Part shown: positions 43,371-52,049 of the stretch, piece by piece
Position numbering within the stretch: the stretch's first letter is position 1
Layout of the letters: every line of letters begins with the position of its first letter
NCBI RefSeq assembly: GCF_902859595.1
Contig: NZ_CADIJQ010000001.1
Span: forward strand, 1,426,001-1,490,000
Reading direction: 5' to 3'
Origin: Achromobacter kerstersii
Lineage (GTDB): Bacteria; Pseudomonadota; Gammaproteobacteria; Burkholderiales; Burkholderiaceae_B
DNA: 64,000 nt
The notes under the pieces: generated by a model
Told to the model about the DNA's origin: nothing
Seen by the model: the letters and a program-made list of their open reading frames with translations, nothing else
The model's database searches: none
Made by a program: the position numbers and the translations under genes

Positions 43371-43392
43371 AGCCCGCAAAAGCGGGCTTTTC
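43371..43392 (+). terminator. Terminator or attenuator hairpin before the hypothetical gene
   Basis: Stem AGCCCGC / GCGGGCT with a four-base AAAA loop followed by TTTTCTG on the plus strand. No plus-strand gene ends upstream, so it may be an attenuator of the gene at 43453 or the end of a very short RNA. Confidence 0.6.
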
Positions 43393-43452
43393 TGACAGCA
43401 AGGTGAATGGATTCTGTATATTCCGCGACAGGAACCTTCACGGATAGCGAGC

Positions 43453-44052
43453 ATGAGCGACAACACGAAAGTCTGGAAAAGTTCGACGACCACCCGCAGC
43501 TGGAGTTCCGCCACTGACCTGACGCCGGAACAACAAGCCAGCATTGAAGAATTGCTGGACGGCAAGATGGACGGCGTCAGCGTGTCGGAAAAATGGAGCT
43601 ACGCCGGCACTGAAAATGGCGAAACGTTCAAGGTCGATATCGACAACGGTGCGGTCACCGTGAACGGCCGCCGCTACGACAGCCTGGACGACGTCCCGCG
43701 CGCGGAACGCGAACGCATCGAAGCGTTGCGCAGCAGCCAGGGCATGGAAGGCTTGTGGGGCATGTTGAAAAGCGCAGGCGTGGACGTGAGCGAGCTGGGC
43801 GGCGGCGCTGCGGCGCGTAGCGGCAAGCCCGCATTCACGATTGAAACCGAAGGCGATGGCGCCGATTCGCCTGCCGCCACAACGACGCGGCCAATATCAC
43901 GGGCGGTGCCGCTTGCGCCCCCGGCCATCAACGCCGGCACAGCCCTGTCGCCCGGCGCAGTGCCGGCGCGTGGCGGATTTCGCCGCACATTGTTGATTGG
44001 CATCGCCATCGGCCTGGGGCTGTGGGTGGCGCGGGCGCTGAATCTGTTTTAA
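43453..44052 (+). CDS. Hypothetical protein with a C-terminal membrane anchor
   Basis: A 199-residue protein that I do not recognise. Residues 1-95 are polar (SSTTTRSWSSATDLTPEQQ, FKVDIDNGAVTVNGRRYDSLDDVP), 105-175 are Gly/Ala/Pro-rich, and residues 177-197 form one hydrophobic helix (TLLIGIAIGLGLWVARALNLF) at the very end, suggesting a tail-anchored inner-membrane protein with a cytoplasmic domain. Codon use looks like that of its neighbours. ATG 43453 has weak ribosome signals (CGGATAGCGAGC). It stands alone between two divergent operons. Confidence 0.75.
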   Translation: MSDNTKVWKSSTTTRSWSSATDLTPEQQASIEELLDGKMDGVSVSEKWSYAGTENGETFKVDIDNGAVTVNGRRYDSLDDVPRAERERIEALRSSQGMEGLWGMLKSAGVDVSELGGGAAARSGKPAFTIETEGDGADSPAATTTRPISRAVPLAPPAINAGTALSPGAVPARGGFRRTLLIGIAIGLGLWVARALNLF

Positions 44053-44139
44053 GTCACGCGGGGTACGGCCGGCGTGTTCGGCGCGTTCTGTGTGTACAAC
44101 ACGCTCAGCGCGTGCAGCACATCCAGCGCGCCCAGCGCA

Positions 44140-44895
44140 TCAAGTCGTGGTCTGCACATGCAGACGGCTGGACTTGCAGCGGTGCAGCGCCCGGTAGTAT
44201 TCCAAGGGCCGCCCATTGGACCCATACGCAATCGACTCGATGCGCAGCAGCGGTTCAGCGCTGGCCATGCCCAGGAGTTCGCAGGTTTGCGCATCGGGGG
44301 CCACTGCATCTATCCACCGTTCGGCGCGCACGATGCGCAGGCCATATTGACGGCGCAGCACGTCATACAAAGACCGGTTTTCCAAACGGGCACGATGCAG
44401 GCCCGGCGCCAGATCGGCCGGCACCGCCGTTTCCACCAGTAACTGCAATTCCCCATCGACACTGCGCAGGCGTTTCAGCGCCACCACCATGTCCGCATCG
44501 GTCAACGCCAAGGACGACGCTTCTTGCGCAGTCGGCGCGCGCAATTCCTGCATCAGCACCTGCGTACGCACGGTGCGCCCCTTGCGCGCCATTTCATCTG
44601 AAAAGCCCAGCACGGTCGACACGAAATCCTCATCGCGTTCGCGCGCCGACACGAAGGCGCCCTGCCCTCGGATCTTGTAGATCAGCCCATTGCGCACCAG
44701 ATCCGCCAAGGCCTCGCGCACCACGATCCGGGAAATGCCGTACTGTTCGCCGAACTCGGCCTCGGTGGGCAGCTTGGCGCCTACCGCCAGTTCGCCCTGA
44801 AGTATCTTGCTGCGCACCACATCCCGGAACTGCGTCCAGAGCGGTGCGCCGGCGTTGCGGTCCAGGGTGTCTTGGGTGGAAATGGAGCTGCTCAT
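44140..44895 (-). CDS. GntR-family regulator with UTRA ligand domain
   Basis: A 251-residue HutC/PhnF-type regulator. The N-terminal winged HTH is at about 15-80 (LPTEAEFGEQYGISRIVVREALADLVRNGLIYKIRGQGAFV), followed by a UTRA effector domain ending LEYYRALHRCKSSRLHVQ. ATG 44895 overlaps the stop of the GlpD-like gene (ATGA), so it is the third gene of the minus-strand arm kinase - dehydrogenase - regulator. It probably represses both arms of the sugar/polyol cluster, with the substrate or its phosphate as inducer. Longer in-frame reading to 45021 overlaps the dehydrogenase gene and is rejected. Confidence 0.88.
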   Translation of the reverse strand: MSSSISTQDTLDRNAGAPLWTQFRDVVRSKILQGELAVGAKLPTEAEFGEQYGISRIVVREALADLVRNGLIYKIRGQGAFVSARERDEDFVSTVLGFSDEMARKGRTVRTQVLMQELRAPTAQEASSLALTDADMVVALKRLRSVDGELQLLVETAVPADLAPGLHRARLENRSLYDVLRRQYGLRIVRAERWIDAVAPDAQTCELLGMASAEPLLRIESIAYGSNGRPLEYYRALHRCKSSRLHVQTTT

Positions 44896-46685
44896 GTCGT
44901 GATGGGGCTTGAAATCGAATCCGCAGGCACGGCGGCGTTCAGGCTTGACCCCGATGCCTCCTTGCTTGCGGCAAGGTCTACAAAATGCCGGTCGCGCAGC
45001 GTGGCGGCGCAGGCCAGCCACTCTTCGCGCCGGCGCGTGGCGCTCCAGCCCAGCGCCGCGGCGGCCACATCCGCCAGTTCTTCCAACAGCGCGGCGCTGA
45101 CGCGCCCGCCTATCGCCAACAAGGTGCGGCGGATCACCAGATCAGCCAGATGCCTCACCCCGGTGTCCCGGCACAGCATGCGGATCTCGGCGGCCGAGTA
45201 GGCCGGCGCATGCTGCAAGGGCGTATCGCCCGCTGCCGCAAAGGCCTGCGCCAAGACGGCCGCGCGGGAACCGTAGCGGTCCGCCAGCTCTGCGATGCGC
45301 GCGCGCGGCAGGCCCGACTGCGCCTGCACGTTGTCTATCCAGTGGCCCCGCTTGGCGGCATCCAAGGCCCAGTCCGCGCCGCCGCCAATGGGCAGCGTCT
45401 CGGTCGTGCGCAGCCGGGGCAGGCCCAGTTGCGCCAACACGTGATTGGCGGCCAGCTCGGCCAGCGAGCGGAAGGTGGTCCACTTGCCGCCAACCAGGCA
45501 TATCAGCGGTACCGTGCGCACTGCGTTTGGCGGATCGACCGCCACTGCATGGCTGCGAGAAATCTGCCCGGGCTTGTCGGCATCTGACTGCGCCAGCGGG
45601 CGCACGCCGACGTAAGTGTAGACCACGTCTTTGCGCGCAAATTGCAGGCGCGGAAAGACCTCGCCCAGCACGTCCAGCAGGTAATCGATTTCGGCCGGTT
45701 CGGTTGCCGCCAGGTCAGGATCATCGACAGGGATATCGGTTGAGCCCACCAGCACGCGGTCCATGAACGGATAGACGATGCAGACGCGCCCGTCCGATGC
45801 CTCGAAGTACGCCATGCGCCCAGCTAACGCCGCGCGCAAGGCCGGATGATCCAGAATCAGATGCGATCCCTTCGTGCCCATGACGCGCGAGCCCGCCCCT
45901 TCCAACGCGCCGGCTGACCGGTCAAGCCAGGCGCCGGTGGCGTTGACGACGGTATCGGCGGTGACGTCCACCGTCTCGCCCGAGATCTCGTCGTGCAAGG
46001 TGAGCGTCTTGCCCCGGCAGGCCGTCACACAGCAATAGTTGGCGGCCAGCGACGCGGGTTGGTCGGCGTGGGCATCCGCCATCAATTCCTGAATCAGCCA
46101 TTCGGGATGGCTGATCCAGGCATCAAAGTAGGTGGCCGTCCAGCGAACCGAATCCCCGAACAGGGACGCGTCCGCAAGCGGCGTTCGGGCAATGCGATGG
46201 CCGGGCATCACGCGCTGGCGCCGCCCCAGGCGGTCGTAAAGCCGCAAGCCCAACGCCACAACAAACAGGCCTCGGGCGCCAGGCGACGCGGCGAATCCCG
46301 CAAAGCGCAGCACGCTGCCCAGCAATCCGCCAAAACGGCTGGACAGCGGCACCACGGTTTCCAGCGGGCGCACCAGATGCGGCGCATTGCGCAACAGCAG
46401 ATTGCGTTCGCGCGTGGCTTCCGCCACCAGACCGAACGCGCCGCTTTCCAGATAGCGCAGCCCGCCGTGAATCATCCGCGACGGCGCACTGCTGGCGCCG
46501 GCGGCAAAGTCGCCCTTGTCCACGATCAGGCAGTCCACGCCTTGCAGTGATAGGTCGCGGAATACGCCGACGCCATTGATGCCCGCCCCTACGATGACCG
46601 TTGAAAAGTGGCGGCCCGCCAAGGAGGCGGGGCGCACATAGGGCAAGGTGGCCGGCGACATTTCCGGCAAGTTGGCGGCCGTCAT
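44892..46685 (-). CDS. FAD-dependent glycerol-3-phosphate dehydrogenase-like enzyme (GlpD/EryB family)
   Basis: A 597-residue FAD oxidoreductase. The N terminus shows TVIVGAGINGVGVFRDLSLQGVDCLIVDKGDFAAGASS and SRMIHGGLRYLE, the GlpD signature; the C-terminal DAO_C domain follows. It is longer than E. coli GlpD by about 90 residues. Because it sits in an operon with an FGGY kinase and a GntR regulator, not glpFK, it probably oxidises a polyol phosphate to a ketose phosphate, as EryB does for erythritol-4-phosphate in Brucella. ATG 46685 overlaps the kinase stop codon. Confidence 0.88.
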   Translation of the reverse strand: MTAANLPEMSPATLPYVRPASLAGRHFSTVIVGAGINGVGVFRDLSLQGVDCLIVDKGDFAAGASSAPSRMIHGGLRYLESGAFGLVAEATRERNLLLRNAPHLVRPLETVVPLSSRFGGLLGSVLRFAGFAASPGARGLFVVALGLRLYDRLGRRQRVMPGHRIARTPLADASLFGDSVRWTATYFDAWISHPEWLIQELMADAHADQPASLAANYCCVTACRGKTLTLHDEISGETVDVTADTVVNATGAWLDRSAGALEGAGSRVMGTKGSHLILDHPALRAALAGRMAYFEASDGRVCIVYPFMDRVLVGSTDIPVDDPDLAATEPAEIDYLLDVLGEVFPRLQFARKDVVYTYVGVRPLAQSDADKPGQISRSHAVAVDPPNAVRTVPLICLVGGKWTTFRSLAELAANHVLAQLGLPRLRTTETLPIGGGADWALDAAKRGHWIDNVQAQSGLPRARIAELADRYGSRAAVLAQAFAAAGDTPLQHAPAYSAAEIRMLCRDTGVRHLADLVIRRTLLAIGGRVSAALLEELADVAAAALGWSATRRREEWLACAATLRDRHFVDLAASKEASGSSLNAAVPADSISSPITT

Positions 46686-48259
46686 GGCGCGGGCCTTGCC
46701 AGTTGTTCAAAGGCGGGCGCCATGCTGCCGATCAGCGCTTCAAACCCGGCGAAATATTCCGCATGCGCTTGCAGGGCGGCCGTTTCGGGTTCGACCGTGA
46801 CGCAGCGCACCGGCAACACATCGTCCGCACACGCCCCTTGCGACAGCGCCGCATAGCCCGCCGCACCGCGCGCGCCGGTCTCGTCGTCGCCGCAGCGCTG
46901 CACGGGATGCCCCAGAAAATTCGCCAGCAATTGCACCAGCCGAGGGTCGCGCGCACCGCCGCCCAAGGCCGCAATGCGCGCACCCGCCGCCGCACCCACC
47001 GCCGCGCCTACCGCCGTGCCCACCTCCGCACCATCACCCGCACCCACCGCCGCCGGCACGCCCAGGCCGCGCGCCGCCAGGCGCTTCAAATGCCAGGCAT
47101 GCAAGGCCACCACCGCATCGATCACGGCGCGCGCCATGTGCGCTCGGCCATGGTGCCCCTTCAAGCCGACGAACCCCGCCGTGGCGCCTGCCGCTACCCC
47201 GCCCCCATTGATGAAAGGCAGAAAACGCAGGCCCTCGGCGCCCAGCCGCGCCGACATCGCGCAGTCCACCACGGCAGCTGCACCGACGGCCGCCGCATCG
47301 GTGAACGGCATCGTGCGCGCCAGCCACGCCACGTTGGCCATCGACGACGGGCTGTTCTCTAGATAGAGCCATTGGCTGGCGGGGCCGAACCGCACGATGG
47401 CGCCCACGTCTGGCTTGGGCTCGCGCGCGGGCGCCACCACCGCGTTCACGCACCACGTGCCAAACACCGCCACCGCGTGGCCGGTTTTTACCGCCCCCAC
47501 CGCGGCCAACGATGCCAACAAATCAATCGCGCCCACCGCAATGGGCAGCCCCGCCGGCAAGCCGCAGGCGGCGGCGCGTGCCGGCAACAGGCGCCCGATA
47601 ACCGTGCCGGCAGGCACGATGGGCGGCAACGCTCGCGCCATCAGGTCGGACAAGCCCGCGGCCTCAAACGCCATCGCCGACCACGCGCCGGAATCCAAAG
47701 ACAGCAAGCCCGCCGTGCTGACATCACTGGCGTCGGTGGCCGCTTCGCCGCTTAACAGGAACGTCAGGTAGTCCTTGGCGAACAGCAGCTGCCGGATCTT
47801 CCGGTGCTCGCCGCCATGCACATCGAACAGCTCAGCAGCAATCAAGCTGGATTGGCCCGCCCAAGGCCGGCAACCCACCTCCTGATACAAGGCGTCGCCC
47901 CAGCGCTGCGCCACGGTGCGGGCGCGAGCGGCGGCGCGCTGGTCAGTGGAAGCCACGGCGCGCCCCGCCAACAGCCGCCCTTGTTCGTCCAGCGCATAGA
48001 GCCCGGCGCCATGGCCGGTGCAGCTCAAGGCACGTATGTTGACCACGCGTGGCCCCAACTGTTCGGCCACGCTGCGCAGGGCGCGCATCAGCGCGGATTC
48101 GATGGCGTCCGCGCTCAGTTCGCATCCCCCACCAGGCAGGTGCGTATACGGCAACGCGCCCCCCGAAGCGGCCAGCGTGGCTCCCGTCCCGGCCTCGAAG
48201 GCAACTGCCTTCAGGCCCGTGGACCCCATGTCGATACCCAGGAATATGTCGGCGTTCAT
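46682..48259 (-). CDS. FGGY-family carbohydrate kinase
   Basis: A 525-residue sugar or polyol kinase. The N-terminal ATPase motif is FLGIDMGSTGLKAVAFEAG (Asp10), with the second domain carrying NGGGVAAGATAGFVGLKGHH and a GGGARDPRLVQLLANFLGHPV adenosine-binding motif. Between them residues 404-427 are an Ala/Gly/Val run from a 12-bp repeat not typical of the family. First gene of the minus arm; its start codon overlaps a TGTTATGACAT site that recurs inverted near the transporter genes. Substrate is probably a pentitol, tetritol or related sugar; not resolved. Confidence 0.88.
   Translation of the reverse strand: MNADIFLGIDMGSTGLKAVAFEAGTGATLAASGGALPYTHLPGGGCELSADAIESALMRALRSVAEQLGPRVVNIRALSCTGHGAGLYALDEQGRLLAGRAVASTDQRAAARARTVAQRWGDALYQEVGCRPWAGQSSLIAAELFDVHGGEHRKIRQLLFAKDYLTFLLSGEAATDASDVSTAGLLSLDSGAWSAMAFEAAGLSDLMARALPPIVPAGTVIGRLLPARAAACGLPAGLPIAVGAIDLLASLAAVGAVKTGHAVAVFGTWCVNAVVAPAREPKPDVGAIVRFGPASQWLYLENSPSSMANVAWLARTMPFTDAAAVGAAAVVDCAMSARLGAEGLRFLPFINGGGVAAGATAGFVGLKGHHGRAHMARAVIDAVVALHAWHLKRLAARGLGVPAAVGAGDGAEVGTAVGAAVGAAAGARIAALGGGARDPRLVQLLANFLGHPVQRCGDDETGARGAAGYAALSQGACADDVLPVRCVTVEPETAALQAHAEYFAGFEALIGSMAPAFEQLARPAP
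46980..47051. repeat. Six 12-bp imperfect repeats inside the FGGY kinase gene
   Basis: Units of the type GCACCCACCGCC encode a VGA/AVGAAVG run between the conserved domains of the kinase. Multiples of three keep the frame. Confidence 0.88.
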
Positions 48260-48269
48260 GTTATGACAT
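48259..48269. promoter_or_regulatory. Candidate operator overlapping the kinase start codon
   Basis: TGTTATGACAT, whose exact inverted copy lies at 48348-48358. Probable binding site of the GntR/UTRA regulator; occupancy would block the minus arm. Confidence 0.5.
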
Positions 48270-48347
48270 TGTCTACAGATATTTTTCGCAGGATAGCAGT
48301 GTTTCCCCTAGTAAAAGAAATAATTACGCTGCCATATAGTTCAGTCG

Positions 48348-48358
48348 ATGTCATAACA
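48348..48358. promoter_or_regulatory. Second, inverted candidate operator near the transporter promoter
   Basis: ATGTCATAACA, the reverse complement of the site at 48259, 89 bases away, about 80 bases before the receptor gene. Between the two sites lie AT-rich divergent promoter sequences. Confidence 0.5.
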
Positions 48359-48439
48359 ACGAGTTGGACCAATCAGGTCCACGCCACCGGGTATCCGAGC
48401 CACCAGGCATTGGATCAATGCGAGGAAAAGGAGCGCAAC

Positions 48440-49480
48440 ATGAGAAGAGATTTCTTGAAGACCGTAGCTGCTGCGGGCGCCAGCCTGGCAGGAGCCAATG
48501 CCTTTGCCCAAAACGCGCCCGCAGCGCAAGGAACCGGGCTGAAAGGCGCCAACAACGACGTATATGTGATGAACGTCATGGTGTCCGGGGTGGAGTACTG
48601 GTTCCCGGTGTACGAAATGATGAAGCAGCTGGGTCAGACCCTTGGCGTGAAGACGCGCTATTCCGGCACGCCGGAGTACGACGTCAACAAACAACTGGCG
48701 TCGTTTGAACAAGAGCTGGCGCGCAAGCCCGCCGGCATCCTTTTGCATCCGATGAACCCCGACCCCTTCATCGAACCCATCAACCGCGCGGCCGCCATGG
48801 GCATCCCGGTTGTCACCTTCGCGGCCGACTCCCCCAATTCCAAGCGCGTGTCGTTCGTCACGTCCGACAACGAACGCGAAGGCGTGCAGGCTGCCGACGC
48901 CATTGCAGCCGCCTTGAACGGCAAGGGCGATTACGCCGTGCTGGAGAACCCGGGGCAGGACAATCACGACCGCCGCATCGCCGCCTTCATCAACCGCATG
49001 AAGACCAAATACCCGGGCATGAAGCTCGTGGGCCGCGCGGCCAGCAATCAAGACCCCAACAAGGCGTATCAAGCCACCTTGAGCCTGGCGCAAGCCAATC
49101 CCAACCTGGCCGCGCTTTTCATGCCCGAGGCGAATTCCGCGCTGGGCGCCGCGCAGGCCAGCATCGAGACCAAGAAGAACATCAAGGTGCTGTGTTGCGA
49201 CGTCAACGCGAAGATTCTGGACATGATCAAGTCGGGCGAAGTCTATGGCTCCGTGAACCCGAACCAGGGCGTGCAGGGCTACATGGGCATGATGCTGCTG
49301 TTCCTGGCGCGCAACCAGCAACTGATCGACCCCATGAACGACGCCAAGCGCAACGGCACCAATCCGATGGCGGTGCCGTTCCTGGACAATGGCCTGTCGA
49401 TTGTCAGCAAGGCCAACGCCGACGACTTTTACTGGGATAAATACCTGGCCCGCCGCGGCACCAAGGGCATTAACGAATGA
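48440..49480 (+). CDS. Sugar ABC transporter periplasmic binding protein (RbsB/XylF-like, Tat signal)
   Basis: A 346-residue solute receptor of the periplasmic binding protein type 1 fold (LARKPAGILLHPMNPDPFIEPINRAAAMGIPVVTF, VTSDNEREGVQAADAIAAAL). The signal MRRDFLKTVAAAGASLAGANAFA has the twin-arginine RRDFLK motif. ATG 48440 follows AAAAGGAGCGCAAC. It is the first gene of the plus arm and supplies substrate to the ATPase and permease that follow, whose genes overlap. Ligand likely the same sugar or polyol used by the kinase. Confidence 0.93.
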   Translation: MRRDFLKTVAAAGASLAGANAFAQNAPAAQGTGLKGANNDVYVMNVMVSGVEYWFPVYEMMKQLGQTLGVKTRYSGTPEYDVNKQLASFEQELARKPAGILLHPMNPDPFIEPINRAAAMGIPVVTFAADSPNSKRVSFVTSDNEREGVQAADAIAAALNGKGDYAVLENPGQDNHDRRIAAFINRMKTKYPGMKLVGRAASNQDPNKAYQATLSLAQANPNLAALFMPEANSALGAAQASIETKKNIKVLCCDVNAKILDMIKSGEVYGSVNPNQGVQGYMGMMLLFLARNQQLIDPMNDAKRNGTNPMAVPFLDNGLSIVSKANADDFYWDKYLARRGTKGINE

Positions 49481-51009
49481 GCGCGCCTCCGCCACTGCTG
49501 GCGCTACACGGCATCGCCAAGCGCTTCGGCGCATCGCGGGCGCTGGCCGACGTGCACTTCTCGCTGCAACGGGGCGAAATCCATGCCCTGTGCGGCGAGA
49601 ACGGCGCCGGCAAGTCAACGTTGATGAAGATCATCGACGGCATCTACACGCCCGACGAAGGCGACATCCATCTGGATGGCGAACGCGTGGTCATCAACGG
49701 CCCCGCGCACGCCATGCAACTGGGCATCGGGCTGGTCCACCAAGAGATCGCGCTGTGCGGCGACGCCACGGTGGCGGAAAACATCTTCATGCCGGAAATT
49801 TCCACGCGCCCGCGCGCCTGGATGGACTTCGCCAGCCTGAATGCCCGCGCAGCCCAAGTGCTGGCCCGGCTGGGGCAAGACATCGACCCCGCGCTACGCG
49901 TGGACGAACTGGGCATTTCCAGTCAGCAACTGGTGGAAATTGCCAAGGCGCTGACGCTGAACTGCAAGGTGCTGATCCTGGACGAACCCACCGCGGCGCT
50001 GACCGAAGTGGAGTCCGCCGCCCTCTTTCGCGTCTTGCACGACCTGAAGGCGCAGGGGATCGGCATCATCTATATCAGCCATCGCATGGCCGAGATCTTT
50101 CAGCATTGCGATCGCGTCACCGTGCTGCGCGACGGGCGCGACGTGCTGTGCGCCCCGCTTGCCGACTTGACCCCCGATGCGCTGGTGCGCGCCATGGTCG
50201 GGCGGGACCTGGGCAGCTACTACCCGCCCAAGCAAGGCGATAACGCGGGCGATGACAACGCAGACGCCCCGCTGCTGCAAGTCGACAACATCGCCGATGA
50301 CGTTGCCGTGCACGGCATTTCGTTCACGCTCAAACGCGGAGAAATCCTGGGCGTGTCCGGCCTGATGGGCGCCGGCCGCACCGAGCTCGCGGAAACGCTG
50401 TGCGGCTTGCGGCGCGCACGCCGCGGCGAAGTCCGCCTGCGCGGCAAGCTGCTGCGGCTGCGCCGCTATGGCGACGCCCTGCGCCACGGCATCGCCTACC
50501 TGAGCGAAGACCGCAAGGCCGCCGGCCTGTTCCTGGAGCTGCCCATCGAACAGAACGTATCGTCCATGGCGCTCAAGCGCATCAGCTCACGCTTCGGGCT
50601 GCTGCGCCGGCAAGCCGAACGGCGGCTGGCGCTGGAATTGGGCGCGCGCTTGAAGCTCAAGTCTGACGGCGTGGCCATCGACACCGCCAGCCTGTCAGGC
50701 GGCAACCAGCAAAAGGTAGCCATCGCAAAACTGCTGGCGACCCGGCCCGCCATCTTGCTGATGGACGAACCCACGCGCGGGGTGGACGTGGGCGCGAAGT
50801 CCGAGATTCACCACATCCTGCGCGACCTGGCCAATCAGGGCGTGGGCGTGGTGGTGATTTCGTCCGAGCTTCCCGAAATCATCGGCCTGTGCGACCGCGC
50901 GCTGGTGATCCGCGACGGCCGGCTGGCCGGTGAATTGGCAGCAAGCGAAATGAGCGAAGAGCGCCTGCTAAGACTGGCGTCGGGGCTCACCGCCGAGGAG
51001 ACAATCTGA
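49477..51009 (+). CDS. Sugar ABC transporter ATP-binding protein (RbsA/XylG/MglA type)
   Basis: A 510-residue tandem ATPase. Domain 1 has Walker A GENGAGKSTLM and Walker B VLILDEPTAALTE; domain 2 has a degenerate P-loop SGLMGAGRTELAE, signature LSGGNQQKVAIAKLL and LLMDEPTRGVDVGAK. This layout is that of the CUT2 group (ribose, xylose, galactose). Its ATG overlaps the receptor stop by four bases and its stop overlaps the permease start by one (TGATG). Confidence 0.95.
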   Translation: MSAPPPLLALHGIAKRFGASRALADVHFSLQRGEIHALCGENGAGKSTLMKIIDGIYTPDEGDIHLDGERVVINGPAHAMQLGIGLVHQEIALCGDATVAENIFMPEISTRPRAWMDFASLNARAAQVLARLGQDIDPALRVDELGISSQQLVEIAKALTLNCKVLILDEPTAALTEVESAALFRVLHDLKAQGIGIIYISHRMAEIFQHCDRVTVLRDGRDVLCAPLADLTPDALVRAMVGRDLGSYYPPKQGDNAGDDNADAPLLQVDNIADDVAVHGISFTLKRGEILGVSGLMGAGRTELAETLCGLRRARRGEVRLRGKLLRLRRYGDALRHGIAYLSEDRKAAGLFLELPIEQNVSSMALKRISSRFGLLRRQAERRLALELGARLKLKSDGVAIDTASLSGGNQQKVAIAKLLATRPAILLMDEPTRGVDVGAKSEIHHILRDLANQGVGVVVISSELPEIIGLCDRALVIRDGRLAGELAASEMSEERLLRLASGLTAEETI

Positions 51010-52049
51010 TGTCCGAACTTAAACCTTCCCCCTCGGCCGACGCGGCGCTGATGCCCGAGGCCGGTCTCACGGCCCGCCGGCCCGCGCCCGAAAGCAAGCT
51101 GCGGCACAAGCTGGCAAGCATGCGTGAAGCGGGCTTGCTGCTGATCATCGCCTTGCTGGCCATCGGCATGAGCTTCGCGTCGCCGCACTTCCTGACGTGG
51201 GAGAACATCCGGGCGATGCTGTTGTCCTTCTCCATAGAAGGCATCGTGGTGGTCGGCATGACCTTGCTGGTGATCGTGGGCGGCATCGACCTGTCAGTGG
51301 GTTCCGTCGTGTGCATGGCCATGGTGATAACCGGCAAGCTGTTTCTGATGGGGGTGGACCCCTGGACCGCCAGCCTGGCCGCCATTGGCGCAAGCGCCGT
51401 CGTGGGCGCGCTGATCGGCTTGTGCGTTACCCGGATCGGGCTCAGCCATTTCATCGCGTCACTGGCCTTCATGGTGATCGTGCGGGGCCTGTCGCTGGCC
51501 ATCACACAAGGCACGCCGCAGTCGTTGTTTTCGCTACCAGCGCAGTTCAAATTCATTGGCCAGGGCGTCATCGGCGGCATCCCGGCGGTGATCCTGATCT
51601 TCGCCACGATTGTTCTTATCAGCGACTTCGCGCTGCGCCGCGCCGCCCTGCTGCGCAAGGTCTTCTACACCGGCAGCAACGAGAAAGCCGCGCTCTATTC
51701 CGGCATCCGCACGGGCCACGTGAAATTCTGGGTCACCGTGCTGTGCTCGGCGCTGGCGGGGGTGGCGGGCGTGGTCTACACCGCGCGCTTCGGCGCCGCC
51801 ACGCCCACCTTCGGCCTGGGCATGGAGCTGAACGTCATCGCCGCCGTCGTGATTGGCGGCGCCAGCCTGAAAGGCGGCTCGGGCACCGTGCTGGGCGCCG
51901 TGCTGGGGCTGGCGCTGCTGTCGGTGGTGACCAGCTCGCTGATCCTGCTGGACGTATCACCGTACTGGCAAGACGTGGTCAAAGGATTGATTCTGCTTGC
52001 CGCCGTCACCGTCGATCATCTTATGAACGTCAAGAAGGGACACCGATGA
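51009..52049 (+). CDS. Sugar ABC transporter permease (RbsC type)
   Basis: A 346-residue CUT2 permease with about eight to ten membrane helices (LLLIIALLAIGMSFASPHFL, GIVVVGMTLLVIVGGIDLSVGSV, LKGGSGTVLGAVLGLALLSVV). The first 40 residues are hydrophilic. Overlaps the aldo-keto reductase start (ATGA). Together with the preceding two genes it forms a complete importer. Confidence 0.95.
   Translation: MSELKPSPSADAALMPEAGLTARRPAPESKLRHKLASMREAGLLLIIALLAIGMSFASPHFLTWENIRAMLLSFSIEGIVVVGMTLLVIVGGIDLSVGSVVCMAMVITGKLFLMGVDPWTASLAAIGASAVVGALIGLCVTRIGLSHFIASLAFMVIVRGLSLAITQGTPQSLFSLPAQFKFIGQGVIGGIPAVILIFATIVLISDFALRRAALLRKVFYTGSNEKAALYSGIRTGHVKFWVTVLCSALAGVAGVVYTARFGAATPTFGLGMELNVIAAVVIGGASLKGGSGTVLGAVLGLALLSVVTSSLILLDVSPYWQDVVKGLILLAAVTVDHLMNVKKGHR

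Larger units (their letters stand above)
43126..43452. other. Divergent intergenic region of 327 bases
   Basis: No gene is supported. It should hold the promoter of the minus-strand dehydrogenase operon. It also holds an inverted repeat CTGATC...GATCAG around 43291-43320, a consensus -35 promoter at 43331 and a terminator-like hairpin at 43371, both reading toward the gene at 43453. Confidence 0.7.

Noticed and set aside
47804..48439. N-terminal extension of the sugar-binding protein
   Set aside because: Overlaps the divergent kinase gene; the ATG at 48440 has a strong ribosome site and begins a clear Tat signal.
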